From NCBI RefSeq assembly GCF_014192015.1, contig NZ_JACHXJ010000001.1, positions 372,001 to 436,000 on the forward strand: a stretch of DNA of 64,000 nt, in the 5' to 3' direction. The notes beneath the pieces are model-generated. The model did not search any database. It saw only the letters and a program-made list of their open reading frames with translations, and was not told the origin of the DNA. The DNA is from Paenibacillus rhizosphaerae. Lineage in GTDB: Bacteria; Bacillota; Bacilli; Paenibacillales; Paenibacillaceae. This document shows, piece after piece, positions 1 to 8,173 of this stretch; within the stretch, counting starts at the first letter, position 1; the number at the start of each line of letters is the position of its first letter. The position numbers and the translations under genes were made by a program.

Positions 1-546
1 CGGGATCAGCACTTTGTTGAACTTTTCGATGCCGCCGGAAATCCCTTTGACCACGACAAAGCCGGTAATCAGGATGGCGACGGCCTGCCATACGATCGGC
101 ATGTAGCCGCCGATAAACGTATTGAACTGTCCTTTAAAATCCGGGTTGGTGTACAAATTTCCACTGAAAGACTGTACGGCGTAATTCAGCGTCCAGCCCG
201 CTACGATGACGTAGAAGGTCAGAATCAGAAAAGGCGCGATAACCTGCAGCAGGCCGAGACGGCCGAAGATTTTGCTGCCGCCCGCCTTGACGAACGAAGT
301 GGCCGCACTGCCTCTGCCCGCGCGTCCGATGGCGAGCTCAGCGAGCAAAACAGGTAAACCAATGACGATCAGGCAAATGATAAAGAGCAGAAAGAAGGCT
401 GCGCCGCCGTTTTGTCCGGTGATGTACGGGAATTTCCACATGTTCCCGAGTCCCACGGAGCTCCCAATGGCGGCAAGGATAAAGCCTGCGGATGAAAACT
501 GGTCTTTTTTTCCTGATGCCGCTGGGTTTTTAGGTGGTGTAGTCAT
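1..546 (-). CDS. NSS-family sodium-dependent symporter, N-terminal part
   Basis: This is the first 182 codons of a neurotransmitter:sodium symporter (NSS/SNF) family transporter; the rest lies beyond the left edge. The N-terminus carries the family signature GSSVGLGNMWKFP, the unwound helix-1 segment that binds sodium and substrate in LeuT-type proteins, followed by hydrophobic helices. Bacterial members import amino acids together with sodium; the substrate cannot be told from this fragment. The ATG at 546 was chosen because GGGGGA lies about 8 nt upstream and the signature starts near residue 30, as is usual. It is transcribed in the same direction as the chromate-transporter pair but is separated from it by about 85 nt, so a shared transcript is possible but not shown. 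Confidence 0.9.
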   Translation of the reverse strand, partial: MTTPPKNPAASGKKDQFSSAGFILAAIGSSVGLGNMWKFPYITGQNGGAAFFLLFIICLIVIGLPVLLAELAIGRAGRGSAATSFVKAGGSKIFGRLGLLQVIAPFLILTFYVIVAGWTLNYAVQSFSGNLYTNPDFKGQFNTFIGGYMPIVWQAVAILITGFVVVKGISGGIEKFNKVLIP

Positions 547-632
547 AGAAGTTCCCCCAGTTTATTTTTGAAAGTTCATTCTATTATAATTTATTGTCCC
601 CGTAAAGGCATGGGAAATTTAATTTCACCCAA

Positions 633-1169
633 TTAAAACAGAACGATGCCCGCAAATCCAGAACAAACTATGACGGTTACCGGATGCAGTTTGTATTTGG
701 TGATCGCGACAAACGCCAGCACGCCGATCAGCAGTGTGGCGAAGGTGGTCCAGTGATAGATGGCTTCCGACGGATCGGGGAAACCGAAGTGGATGGCCGC
801 ATAGACGATAAGTCCGGTAATGATCGGCCGGAGGCCGTAAAAGGAGGATTTGACCCAGGGGTTAGCATTCATTCGATAAAAGAAGGCTGCAATCAGGATC
901 ACAATGAGCAGGGAAGGCAGAACGATGCCGGCGGTAGCGGTAACGGCCCCAGCCAGGCCCGCGGTCTGGTAACCGATCAGCGTCGCGCTGTTGGTGGCGA
1001 TCGGGCCGGGCGACATCCCCGCAATCGATACCGTCCGCTGAAATTCCCCGGTGCTCAGCCACCCGTGCTGCTGCACTTCGTACTGGATCATCGGGATGAC
1101 CGCATAACCTCCGCCGAAGGAGAGAAACCCGATTTTTAAAAATGAGACAAATAACTGCCAGAACAGCAT
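633..1169 (-). CDS. Short-chain chromate transporter (CHR family), second subunit
   Basis: The 178-residue hydrophobic protein belongs to the CHR family. It has the FLSFGGGYAVIPMI motif near the N-terminus and the MSPGPIATNSATLIGY motif near residue 52, both typical of one ChrA half. Long-chain ChrA proteins contain two such halves; in Bacillus-type bacteria two short proteins of about 180-200 residues are thought to form a heterodimer. The partner is the gene at 1180-1806, which ends only 10 nt upstream of this start, so the two form an operon. AGGAGGAGTCTC just before the ATG supplies a strong ribosome site. The presumed role is chromate efflux across the membrane, but substrate was not tested and small CHR pairs are often annotated by homology only. 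Confidence 0.88.
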   Translation of the reverse strand: MLFWQLFVSFLKIGFLSFGGGYAVIPMIQYEVQQHGWLSTGEFQRTVSIAGMSPGPIATNSATLIGYQTAGLAGAVTATAGIVLPSLLIVILIAAFFYRMNANPWVKSSFYGLRPIITGLIVYAAIHFGFPDPSEAIYHWTTFATLLIGVLAFVAITKYKLHPVTVIVCSGFAGIVLF

Positions 1170-1179
1170 GAGACTCCTC

Positions 1180-1806
1180 CTAGATGTAATATTCGATGAC
1201 CGGCTCGTTCTCCTTGCGCGCCCTTTCGGTGTGAACCGGAAGCCCCAGCCGCTTCTTCAGCCGGATGACGGTGATGCCGAGCACCAGCCCGACGGCAATT
1301 AGAACCATGGGATTCAGACCGGTCAGCAAAAGCAGGGCCAGGGAGCCGGCGGCAGTGATGACGGTCGTCCGGTCAAACAGCGCATTTTTGCCCATTTTGA
1401 ACGCGGCTACTGCGATCAGTCCGATGACCGCGCCATGAATGCCTTTGAAGGCGGCCTGGACTTTGGGCTCCTCGCGGAACATCGAGTAGAACACGCTCAG
1501 CAGAAAAACGATGATGAACGTAGGGAGCGTGATGCCCAGCGTGGCCGCCAGGGCTCCGGGAATTTTGCCCAGCCGGTATCCCAGAAACGCCGAAGCGTTC
1601 ACCCCGACGCCGCCGGGGGCCGAACCCGCGAGTGACATTAAATCGCTCATTTCCTGGCGGTCCATCCATTTGCGTTTATCGACGAACTCCTTTTCGATCA
1701 TCGGCATCATGGCGTATCCGCCGCCAAATGTCGCCGGACCGATTTTGAAAAAAATCCAAAATAATTGTAGCAGCAGGTACGCTTTCGATGTCTTATCGGT
1801 TTGCAC
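1180..1806 (-). CDS. Short-chain chromate transporter (CHR family), first subunit
   Basis: The 208-residue protein is the first half of a short CHR pair. It shows GPATFGGGYAMMPMIEKEF near residue 24 and the SLAGSAPGGVGVNASAFLGY block near residue 52, matching the conserved motifs of chromate transporters, and several membrane helices up to about residue 185. The last 25 residues are charged and probably cytoplasmic. The start is a GTG at 1806 with GAGGTGACG placed about 6 nt upstream; there is no closer ATG. A TATAAT-like hexamer on the same strand (1842-1837) could be its -10 element. It is read first, followed by the second subunit after 10 nt. Confidence 0.88.
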   Translation of the reverse strand: MQTDKTSKAYLLLQLFWIFFKIGPATFGGGYAMMPMIEKEFVDKRKWMDRQEMSDLMSLAGSAPGGVGVNASAFLGYRLGKIPGALAATLGITLPTFIIVFLLSVFYSMFREEPKVQAAFKGIHGAVIGLIAVAAFKMGKNALFDRTTVITAAGSLALLLLTGLNPMVLIAVGLVLGITVIRLKKRLGLPVHTERARKENEPVIEYYI

Positions 1807-2220
1807 AACACGTCACCTCAATTAAATTCTGTCTGTATTATAACATCTTTTATCCAAAATGGAATTAACTTAGTTGAAAATAGGCTAGAAGATATCGAAA
1901 GGGGAGGGTGGCTAGTAGTAACGGGGGAACCGGGATCTCCGCTTCGGAATATTTTCCAGGCTCTTGTAATGTCTAGGGATTTAGTGGGTTTTGCTTAATC
2001 ATATCAAGTTTGGGCAGAGGTATAGGTGCTTGACGAATAGAAGGATATCGGCTCGAAGCCAGCAGTCAAAAAAGGATTTAAACCAAGCAAACTACTCGAC
2101 TTTATTTCATAATAGAATTAACTCTAGTGTACTATGGTTGCGGACGGAAATCTTTGCGTCTACTCACTTCAACAACTTCCTTTAGCGCACACCAAAAAAA
2201 CTTAAAGGGCGGCGGCCGCT
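1807..2220. other. Intergenic stretch without a convincing gene
   Basis: About 410 nt lie between the chromate operon and a convergent-strand TetR gene. A short open frame on the plus strand (to 1998) has no recognisable domain and no ribosome site. The stretch is visibly richer in A and T than the flanking genes and may be gene debris, but I could not assign it to a family. A likely -10 element for the chromate operon (TATAAT on the minus strand) lies at 1837-1842. Confidence 0.5.
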
Positions 2221-2832
2221 TCAAGGTTTCTTGGGAACGTGCTTGTTTTTTACATAAAACACTTCGGTTGAGGTGAGCATAAGCTCGACGATTTGCTTGG
2301 CCATATATTCCGGAGACTCCGGAAAATCTTCCTCGATCCAGCGGATGACAAGCCCGGCGATGCCGTGAGCCCGGAAAATGTACAGCCATTTCGGATCCAG
2401 CTCGGTGGCGCTGCTGAATTCGTAATCGTACTCCGCAATGAACAGCTGCTCGATCGCTTTGGCCATCCGGTACCTGAAGTCGGCGCGGATATGGCTGCTC
2501 AGCAGCAATTTGTACAGAGGCGCCTGTTCCTGAAAATAGGAAAACAGCGTGATCTCTTCCGTGTTTAAGTCTTTCATGTTCACTTTGTGGATCGTCTGGT
2601 ACGGATGACGGATTTGCCGGATCATTTCCCCCAGCGTATCGTCGATAATTTCATCGATCAGTTCTTCTTTGGTATGAAAATGGGCGTAAAACGTTCCGCG
2701 GTTATAATTCGCCTTCCGGACGATTTCCGAAATGGTGATCTCTTCAAAAGGCTTCTCTGCCAGCAGGTCCAGGCAGGTTTGCTTCAAGGCCGCTTTGGAG
2801 CGCTGTATACGTTTGTCCAAAAAGTCACTCAT
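2221..2832 (-). CDS. TetR/AcrR-family transcriptional regulator
   Basis: The 203-residue protein has a TetR-type helix-turn-helix at about residues 10-55, with the characteristic ITISEIVRKANYNRGTFYAH block, and a less conserved ligand-binding C-terminal domain. The ATG at 2832 was chosen over a longer frame because AGAGGTG lies about 8 nt upstream and the N-terminus then has the usual length. The gene is divergent from the short-chain dehydrogenase at 3017, and the 184 nt between them contain an imperfect ACTG/CAGT inverted repeat near 2887-2903 and an ACTGTA...TACAGT pair (2887-2892 and 2920-2925). It probably represses that dehydrogenase and itself. No ligand can be suggested. Confidence 0.9.
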   Translation of the reverse strand: MSDFLDKRIQRSKAALKQTCLDLLAEKPFEEITISEIVRKANYNRGTFYAHFHTKEELIDEIIDDTLGEMIRQIRHPYQTIHKVNMKDLNTEEITLFSYFQEQAPLYKLLLSSHIRADFRYRMAKAIEQLFIAEYDYEFSSATELDPKWLYIFRAHGIAGLVIRWIEEDFPESPEYMAKQIVELMLTSTEVFYVKNKHVPKKP

Positions 2833-2886
2833 ACAATCAACACCTCTTCTAAAGTATGAAAGAAATCGACTGAATCTGCAAATTTT

Positions 2887-2925
2887 ACTGTACAAAATGC
2901 AGTAGATTGTACGTTAATATACAGT
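2887..2925. promoter_or_regulatory. Candidate TetR operator region
   Basis: ACTGTACAAAATGCAGT at 2887-2903 is an imperfect inverted repeat, and a second inverted copy of its first arm, TACAGT, ends at 2925. The site lies in the divergent spacer between the TetR gene and the dehydrogenase, upstream of the dehydrogenase promoter. The assignment to this TetR is by position only. Confidence 0.35.
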
Positions 2926-2942
2926 CGGGAAAGCGCTGTCGA

Positions 2943-2970
2943 TTGATCGATTTCCGGTTTGGGGTATAGT
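2943..2970 (+). promoter_or_regulatory. Predicted sigma-A promoter of the dehydrogenase
   Basis: TTGATC (2943-2948), a 16-bp spacer and TATAGT (2965-2970) form a reasonable vegetative promoter about 47 nt upstream of the dehydrogenase start. Confidence 0.45.
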
Positions 2971-3016
2971 GAAGTATGTAGGGTAAATTAAACATCTTGA
3001 TATGGAGGTCATGGGT

Positions 3017-3787
3017 ATGACATTCCCGGCATTGGAAGGAAAAGTAGCGATTGTCACCGGTGGTGCGATGGGTATGGGGGAAGCGACGGCGCGCCTGTTT
3101 GCCGAAGCCAAAGCCAAAGTCGTGATCGCCGATTTTAACGAAGAAAAAGGAAAAGCTGTTGTCGATTCCATCAACGCTGCCGGCGGGGAGGCCGCTTTTG
3201 TCAAAGTGGACATTTCGAAATCCGAAGACGTGCAGGCGATGGTCAAATTTACGGTCGATACGTTCGGGAAACTGGATGCGGCCGTCAACAACGCGGCGCT
3301 GACACCGGACGACAAGCCGGCGGCCGAATTTGATGAGGATTACTGGAACCGGCTGATCTCGGTGGACTTGACGGGCACAGCCTTGTGCATGAAGTACGAG
3401 CTCCAGCAGATGCTTAAACAGGGGAACGGCGGCTCGATCATCAACATTTCTTCCGTCAGCGGTTTCCGTCCGCAGCCGAACAATATCGCTTATGTGGCAG
3501 CCAAGCATGGCGTGGTCGGCATGACGAAGGTCGCGGCGATGGAGAACGGACCGCACAATATCCGCGTCAACTCCGTGGCACCGGGCGCAATCGATACGCC
3601 GATGCTGCGCGGAGCACTGGAGCAATTCGGATTCACGGAAGAAGAGTATGCCCCGCAGCTCAGTCTGCTGAACCGCTTTGGACAACCCCGCGAGATTGCC
3701 CAGGCAAGCCTGTGGCTGGCGTCCGATGCTTCTTCTTATGTAACGGGAACGACGATACACGTCGACGCTGGATATACTTCTCGTTAA
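3017..3787 (+). CDS. Short-chain dehydrogenase/reductase (classical SDR)
   Basis: The 256-residue protein has the classical SDR layout: the nucleotide-binding TGGAMGMGE motif at about residues 15-23, NNAAL near 95, the catalytic serine in INISSVSG, the YVAAK tyrosine/lysine pair near 159, and the C-terminal VTGTTIHVDAGY segment. The aspartate after strand 2 (VVIADF) favours NAD(H). It resembles the glucose 1-dehydrogenase and hydroxysteroid dehydrogenase group, where substrates cannot be read from sequence. The ATG at 3017 is preferred because GGAGGT (3004-3009) lies 7 nt upstream; an earlier in-frame ATG at 3002 overlaps this ribosome site. It is divergent from the TetR gene and is followed by a terminator, so it is monocistronic. 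Confidence 0.92.
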   Translation: MTFPALEGKVAIVTGGAMGMGEATARLFAEAKAKVVIADFNEEKGKAVVDSINAAGGEAAFVKVDISKSEDVQAMVKFTVDTFGKLDAAVNNAALTPDDKPAAEFDEDYWNRLISVDLTGTALCMKYELQQMLKQGNGGSIINISSVSGFRPQPNNIAYVAAKHGVVGMTKVAAMENGPHNIRVNSVAPGAIDTPMLRGALEQFGFTEEEYAPQLSLLNRFGQPREIAQASLWLASDASSYVTGTTIHVDAGYTSR

Positions 3788-3833
3788 TCCGATCGATCAA
3801 TCGCTGGACAATTTAGATGCAAGTGCCATGGAG

Positions 3834-3857
3834 ACCGGGGAGACTCCCCGGTTTTTT
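3834..3857 (+). terminator. Rho-independent terminator after the dehydrogenase
   Basis: ACCGGGG (3834-3840) and CCCCGGT (3846-3852) form a 7-bp stem with a five-base loop followed by six T. Confidence 0.85.
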
Positions 3858-3858
3858 G

Positions 3859-4175
3859 GGTTTGAGGCAGCTGTCTCCCCATGAAGAATTGGGGGAATCG
3901 GCTGCTTTTTTTCAACGCCCATGACTGAAAAAATCATTTGCTGTCCGGACAAAACACCCGTTTTTTGGGAAAAGTGTACGCCGGAACACCCAGATGTACC
4001 TGTTCAGAAAATGAGGAAGTCCCTATCATCAGCAATATAGAAAGCGCTGTCATTTAGCGTTCGGCGGCCGGCCGGCTGTGGCGTCGTGTAAGCCAGCATC
4101 CGTCAAGCGGTCCGAAAAAAGGTCAGCCGTAAAGCGCGAAGGCGCTTCTAAGTTTTTCATGCCGGAAGGAGATGA
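3859..4175. other. Intergenic stretch, no gene recognised
   Basis: No frame in this 317-nt stretch carries a recognisable domain. It leads into the decayed S-layer-type fragment at 4176-4325. Confidence 0.5.
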
Positions 4176-4325
4176 TGGAATGGCTCGGCTGTGCTTCCTT
4201 GGAGCGATGTGCCTGCTGCCTATTGGGCGTATAAGGATATCGCCGAAGCCTCCCTGGATCATCCGGTGAAGGCAAGAAAAGCGGGCGGGGAAGATTGGGA
4301 TGCGGTGACGATTAAGCAGCCGTAA
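4176..4325 (+). pseudogene. Remnant of an S-layer homology (SLH) domain
   Basis: The frame read from 4176 to the stop at 4323-4325 gives WSDVPAAYWAYKDIAEAS near its start. The pattern F/W-S-D-V-P-x-x-x-W-A-x-x-x-I is the hallmark of SLH domains, which bind secondary cell-wall polymers in Paenibacillus surface proteins. There is an in-frame stop just upstream (4173-4175), no start codon and no ribosome site, so only about 45 residues of a once larger secreted protein remain. Its stop overlaps the first copy of a 17-bp triple repeat. Confidence 0.5.
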
Positions 4326-4370
4326 AGATATATCATCCGTAAAGATATATCATCCGTAAAGATACATCAT
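4320..4370. repeat. Three tandem copies of a 17-bp unit
   Basis: The unit CCGTAAAGATATATCAT occurs at 4320-4336 and 4337-4353, and once more with one change (C for T) at 4354-4370. The copies are directly abutting. It overlaps the stop codon of the SLH remnant. A replication-slippage origin is likely. Confidence 0.95.
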
Positions 4371-4418
4371 CCAGGGATTCGAATCCGTGATTTCTGGGAA
4401 AAGTACCTGTAGAATGCA

Positions 4419-4454
4419 GCAGGCCGCCAAAGATACCGGCGGCCTGCATGTTTT
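4419..4454. terminator. GC-rich hairpin, possible terminator
   Basis: GCAGGCCGCC (4419-4428) pairs perfectly with GGCGGCCTGC (4438-4447) around a nine-base loop; the following T run is short (ATGTTTTG). It lies about 80 nt upstream of the second TetR gene and would insulate it from read-through. Confidence 0.5.
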
Positions 4455-4529
4455 GAATGACGCCGATAAAAAATACTGGACTACTCGTTCCAGTTCGTAT
4501 ATACTGATGCTCAAAGGGAGGTGGCGCCG

Positions 4530-5114
4530 ATGGGCCGTACCAAAGAATTTGACCGGGATCAAGTGCTCCGCAAAGCTATGATGGTGTTCTGGGAGAAAGG
4601 TTACGAATCGACGAGCATACCGGATTTGCTGGAAGCGATGGATCTTAGCCGTTCCAGTTTGTATGAAACGTTCCAGGATAAGCAGTCCCTGTACTACGAG
4701 GCGATCCAGCACTACAAGAAGATGTCGCAAAGAAAGCGGGATCTGTTAATCGCCGCTCCCACCGCCATTGAGGGCATCCGGCAGTATTTCGAGATTCATA
4801 TCACGAGTGCTTTCGCCGCGAAGGATGAAGTCCTTCCCAATGGGTGCATGATTACGAACGCAGCCCTGAGTATCGACGCCATGGACGAACCACTGCAGAA
4901 ATTGGTCAAGAAGAGCTTTGAGGAGCTGGAGCAGCTGTTTTACGAAAAATTAAAGAGAGGACAGGAGACCGGAGAAATTTCTCCTGACAAAGACATTCGT
5001 CTCTTATCGTTCATGCTGCTCAATCTCAACCACAGCGTTAACGTGATGGCGAAAGTTCAGCAGGACAGCGCCAAGGCGCGGGAGATGATGGAAATGGTGC
5101 TGGGCATGCTGTAA
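4530..5114 (+). CDS. TetR/AcrR-family regulator, likely repressor of the MFS gene
   Basis: The 194-residue protein has a TetR helix-turn-helix at about residues 9-55, with TSIPDLLEAMDLSRSSLYET as recognition block and FQDKQSLYYEA after it. The C-terminal domain is of the type seen in regulators of drug exporters and dehydrogenases. The ATG at 4530 follows AGGGAGGTGG by about 6 nt; a GTG at 4521 is part of that ribosome site. The MFS exporter gene starts 254 nt downstream on the same strand, and two closely similar palindromes stand between the two genes, one on each side of a likely promoter. This suggests that the protein represses the exporter and releases DNA when the exported compound binds. 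The ligand is unknown. Confidence 0.9.
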   Translation: MGRTKEFDRDQVLRKAMMVFWEKGYESTSIPDLLEAMDLSRSSLYETFQDKQSLYYEAIQHYKKMSQRKRDLLIAAPTAIEGIRQYFEIHITSAFAAKDEVLPNGCMITNAALSIDAMDEPLQKLVKKSFEELEQLFYEKLKRGQETGEISPDKDIRLLSFMLLNLNHSVNVMAKVQQDSAKAREMMEMVLGML

Positions 5115-5237
5115 TTTTTTTAAGAGATCAGAAAGTATAAGTCTCGGAGCCTCCGCTTCCTGATCTTGCAACAAAAACTTCCGCTAGCGGTCTGTCTTCT
5201 GCGAAGATACATCGGTAGGCATTTTTGCAGCCATACT

Positions 5238-5251
5238 GGAACGACTGTTCC
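5238..5251. promoter_or_regulatory. Palindrome 1, likely TetR operator
   Basis: GGAACGACTGTTCC: arms GGAAC and GTTCC around four bases. It shares its arms with the second palindrome 81 bp downstream and lies in the spacer between the TetR gene and the exporter. Confidence 0.6.
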
Positions 5252-5318
5252 GGAAAAATGGTTTTCTGAGAAAAATTATTTTATGTTAAAAAAAGATGAG
5301 GCGGCCTGTCCCTATATC

Positions 5319-5332
5319 GGAACGATTGTTCC
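5319..5332. promoter_or_regulatory. Palindrome 2, likely TetR operator
   Basis: GGAACGATTGTTCC differs from palindrome 1 by a single central base and extends to CGGAACGATTGTTCCG. It ends about 23 nt before the ribosome site of the exporter, where bound repressor would block transcription. Confidence 0.6.
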
Positions 5333-5368
5333 GAAAAAGGGATGCCATACAAACAAAGGAGAAATGTT

Positions 5369-6574
5369 ATGAATACCTTCGCAAAAGAAAAGCCTCACGC
5401 CGCTGCTGTTTCATCCTGGATCAACCTGATCCTTGCCGTCGCTTGCGGCATCATCGTTGCCAACTTGTATTATGCCCAGCCTCTCGTAGGATCGATCAGC
5501 TCAGCCCTGGGATTATCCTCCGGAGCGGCGGGATTAATCGTTACCCTAACCCAGATCGGTTACGGAATCGGTCTGTTATTGATCGTTCCTTTGGGGGATT
5601 TGCTCGAAAACCGCAGGCTGGTGGTCACGCTGCTGCTCTTTAACGTGATCGTGCTTCTCATCGCTGCCGAAGTCCGTAACGCGGCTTTGTTTCTGGCGGC
5701 GTCGCTATTTATCGGCATAGGATCCGTTGCCGCTCAGATCCTGGTTCCTTTTGCAGCTCATTTGTCCCCTGAAGAAACGCGGGGGCGCAACGTGGGGAAT
5801 GTCATGAGCGGCCTGCTCCTCGGCATCATGCTCGCCCGTCCGGCTGCCAGCTTGGTGGAAGACTTCCTGGGATGGCACGCCATCTTCATTCTGTCCGCCG
5901 TTCTGATTCTTGTGCTTGCGCTGGTTCTAGCCAAGGCGCTTCCGGCAAGACGTCCGCAGACATCCATCAGCTACCCTGCGATCCTGTCGTCGATGCTGAA
6001 GCTGCTGAAGACGACGCCGATCTTGCGGCGCAGAGCTCTTTACCACGCGTTTCTGTTTGCTTCCTTCAGCCTTTTTTGGACAACGGTTCCTATGCTGCTG
6101 GTCAGCCCGGCATTTCATTTTTCGCAAACAGGGGTCGCTCTGTTCGCCTTGGTAGGGGTAGCCGGAGCGGCGGCTGCGCCGGTCGCCGGCCGGCTTGCCG
6201 ATAAAGGATGGATCCGTTCCGGTACAGGGATCGCCCTTGGGCTCGCGGTCATTTCCATGCTCCTGCCCCTTGTGATCCATGGCGGTTCCGTGCTTTCGAT
6301 CATCAGCCTGGTCGTGGCCGCCATTGTGCTGGATATGGCCGTTTCCGCCAATCTGGTGCTCGGGCAGCGCTCCATTTTCGCACTGGGTGCAGAGCTTCGC
6401 AGCCGGCTGAACGGCTTGTTCATGGCTATCTTTTTCGCCGGCGGAGCCATCGGTTCCGCAGTAGGCGGATGGGCGTATGCACAAGGCGGATGGGAAGCGG
6501 CGATATGGCTTGGTGTTCTTTTTCCGGTGCTGGCTTTGCTCTACTTCTTTACGGAGAAAAAGGAAGCAAGATAA
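5369..6574 (+). CDS. MFS transporter, probable efflux
   Basis: The 401-residue protein is a 12-helix major facilitator. Helix 2 and the following loop carry [18 protein letters not shown], a variant of MFS motif A (GxLaDrxGrr), and the two halves are separated by the basic stretch [11 protein letters not shown] near residue 200. The sequence resembles small-drug or sugar-efflux MFS proteins of the AraJ/YdhP kind more than sugar importers. The ATG at 5369 follows AAAGGAG by about 8 nt; the longer frame starting at 5342 lacks such a site. A TetR gene and two palindromes lie directly upstream, the usual layout for an inducible exporter. A terminator follows, so it is the last gene of the unit. 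Confidence 0.9.
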   Translation: MNTFAKEKPHAAAVSSWINLILAVACGIIVANLYYAQPLVGSISSALGLSSGAAGLIVTLTQIGYGIGLLLIVPLGDLLENRRLVVTLLLFNVIVLLIAAEVRNAALFLAASLFIGIGSVAAQILVPFAAHLSPEETRGRNVGNVMSGLLLGIMLARPAASLVEDFLGWHAIFILSAVLILVLALVLAKALPARRPQTSISYPAILSSMLKLLKTTPILRRRALYHAFLFASFSLFWTTVPMLLVSPAFHFSQTGVALFALVGVAGAAAAPVAGRLADKGWIRSGTGIALGLAVISMLLPLVIHGGSVLSIISLVVAAIVLDMAVSANLVLGQRSIFALGAELRSRLNGLFMAIFFAGGAIGSAVGGWAYAQGGWEAAIWLGVLFPVLALLYFFTEKKEAR

Positions 6575-6613
6575 AAAGTTTAGTGTTATCTGAATGATTG
6601 CTGCTGACGTCCC

Positions 6614-6660
6614 CAAAAAAAGCAACCGTACAAGCGAAATTTGCGTATGGTTGCTTTTTT
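6614..6660. terminator. Rho-independent terminator, possibly bidirectional
   Basis: AGCAACCGTAC and GTATGGTTGCT form an 11-bp stem with one G-T pair, flanked by A7 on the left and T6 on the right. It lies between two convergent genes and can serve both. Confidence 0.85.
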
Positions 6661-6724
6661 TATTTAGGGTGTCCTGAGCCGATCATGAAATATCTTCCCG
6701 TCAGAAGGGAAGTTGTGCATCCGC

Positions 6725-7687
6725 CTAGTTCACGAACAATGGAATTCTGATTTCAGCTTCGGGTGCTTCCGGCGTGGCGCGAAGCTGCTGTCCTTCAGGC
6801 CAGTGGTAATGAACCGATTCCGTAACAGGATCGATTTCGACGGTATAAAGTGTGCCGAAATGATTCGAAAACTTGCGATGATACAACGGGTCTTTAAAAA
6901 AATCCTGAGGCGTTACGGCACCGCCCATTCTGAAGAGATGGTCAAACCGTTCTACGGTCCGGTGTTCGGTGTGTGCGGAATCCTGAACTTGTCCCTGATG
7001 ATTCGTGCAGCAAATAAGACCGTCAGCTTCACTCACGCCTTCCGGCGAGGTGTAGACGACGCTGAAACGGCCTTTTCGATCCAAGAGCGAGATGTTTTGA
7101 GCAAGCCGATGAGGGATCGAGTACAGCCGTTCCACTGCCTCAGGAACCGTTGCTGAAGTGGCCAAGAGATAGCGGACAATGAGCGGAATGCTGAAACCGT
7201 TCCCTACCGAGAAGTCTCCGCCAAACGTGATGGCCACGGCGAGGCCGTGATGGTTCAAGCCGTCCAGATAGCCCCAACCGCCTTCGGCCGAACCCATGAT
7301 CCATCCTCCATCAGGCAGTGGTTCGTAACGGAATACGCCGCTGAACCCATCCAAGCTGAAGTCGTAATTTCGGATTAAGGTTGGATGGCCTAACCGGTGG
7401 GATATCGAGTTGCTGCAGCCTGAGAAGAAGGGAGGGAGGTTATACATGGCGAGCAGTTGAGCCTCTCCGGGACGGTTGGGCGAGACAGATAACAGGGCCT
7501 CATACTCGGGGAGCAGTTCGGGCATGAAATGGCTGAGAGCAAGACACACGTCCTCGGAATCCATGGGATCCTGAGGGCGGAATGCATCCATATTCCAGTG
7601 CTGGGCGATATGGGAGGACCATGCCGATGGATTCGAGGTCAGGACCGGAAGACGCTTATACCAAAACGGTTTCGTTTCTTTAACCAT
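6725..7687 (-). CDS. C45-type acyltransferase/amidase (NTN-hydrolase fold)
   Basis: The 320-residue protein matches the acyl-CoA:6-aminopenicillanate acyltransferase / peptidase C45 group. The block FFSGCSNSI gives Cys91 as candidate nucleophile, followed by the RNYDF motif and a GGWGYLDGLNHHGLAVA segment typical of these NTN hydrolases, which mature by self-cleavage before the cysteine. Bacterial members hydrolyse amides or transfer acyl groups; the substrate is unknown. There is no signal peptide. The ATG at 7687 was chosen because AAGGAG lies 8 nt upstream; a longer frame to 7771 has no ribosome site. The gene is divergent from the fructosidase gene and ends next to a shared terminator. 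Confidence 0.75.
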   Translation of the reverse strand: MVKETKPFWYKRLPVLTSNPSAWSSHIAQHWNMDAFRPQDPMDSEDVCLALSHFMPELLPEYEALLSVSPNRPGEAQLLAMYNLPPFFSGCSNSISHRLGHPTLIRNYDFSLDGFSGVFRYEPLPDGGWIMGSAEGGWGYLDGLNHHGLAVAITFGGDFSVGNGFSIPLIVRYLLATSATVPEAVERLYSIPHRLAQNISLLDRKGRFSVVYTSPEGVSEADGLICCTNHQGQVQDSAHTEHRTVERFDHLFRMGGAVTPQDFFKDPLYHRKFSNHFGTLYTVEIDPVTESVHYHWPEGQQLRATPEAPEAEIRIPLFVN

Positions 7688-8173
7688 GATCAAGTCTCCT
7701 TTATATGAATCATGTTTGATGAATCCTTCACCTGCTACCTTACCCCAATCCGGTCCGTTCCGCCTGTTCATTTGTGCTCTCTTTGGTCAGCTCAACTGCC
7801 GATAAGATCCTGGCTTTCTGTATGGTTCCTTCAGGCCTTAAGGAGAACGGGGACCACACCGTCTGACCTATGACGGTAAGGTTGGCTTCACCGCAGCTGA
7901 AGAAGGTTATAAAGAAGCAGGAAAGGAGCACCTATTTGGCGAAAGGCAAGGATAATAGGTACCCAACAAACACTTGGAGGAGACGGCCAAACAGGATTGA
8001 CTGATGATCAGGCAGACGGGGGATGACCGCAGTGCGCAATCAACCTGCATATCTGCAACTGCCGGGTGCATAGACGTAAGCAGTAAAGTACGGATGCGGC
8101 CGCAGGCTGCCTTTGACCAAGATACGGCTGGGTCCGCCTCATATTACCAAATGAATAAAAAGGAGTTAAGCTG
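7688..8173. other. Divergent spacer without a recognised gene
   Basis: This 486-nt spacer separates the C45 gene from the GH32 gene. Short plus-strand frames (for example around 7870-7955) have no recognisable domain and end in stops, so they may be debris of a lost gene. No clear palindrome or strong promoter pair was found. Confidence 0.5.

Noticed and set aside
1801..1998. Short plus-strand frame beside the chromate operon
   Set aside because: No ribosome site, no recognisable domain; it begins inside the start region of the chromate gene.
4320..4370. Direct repeats considered as a CRISPR array
   Set aside because: The 17-bp units abut without spacers, there are only three copies and no cas gene is near.
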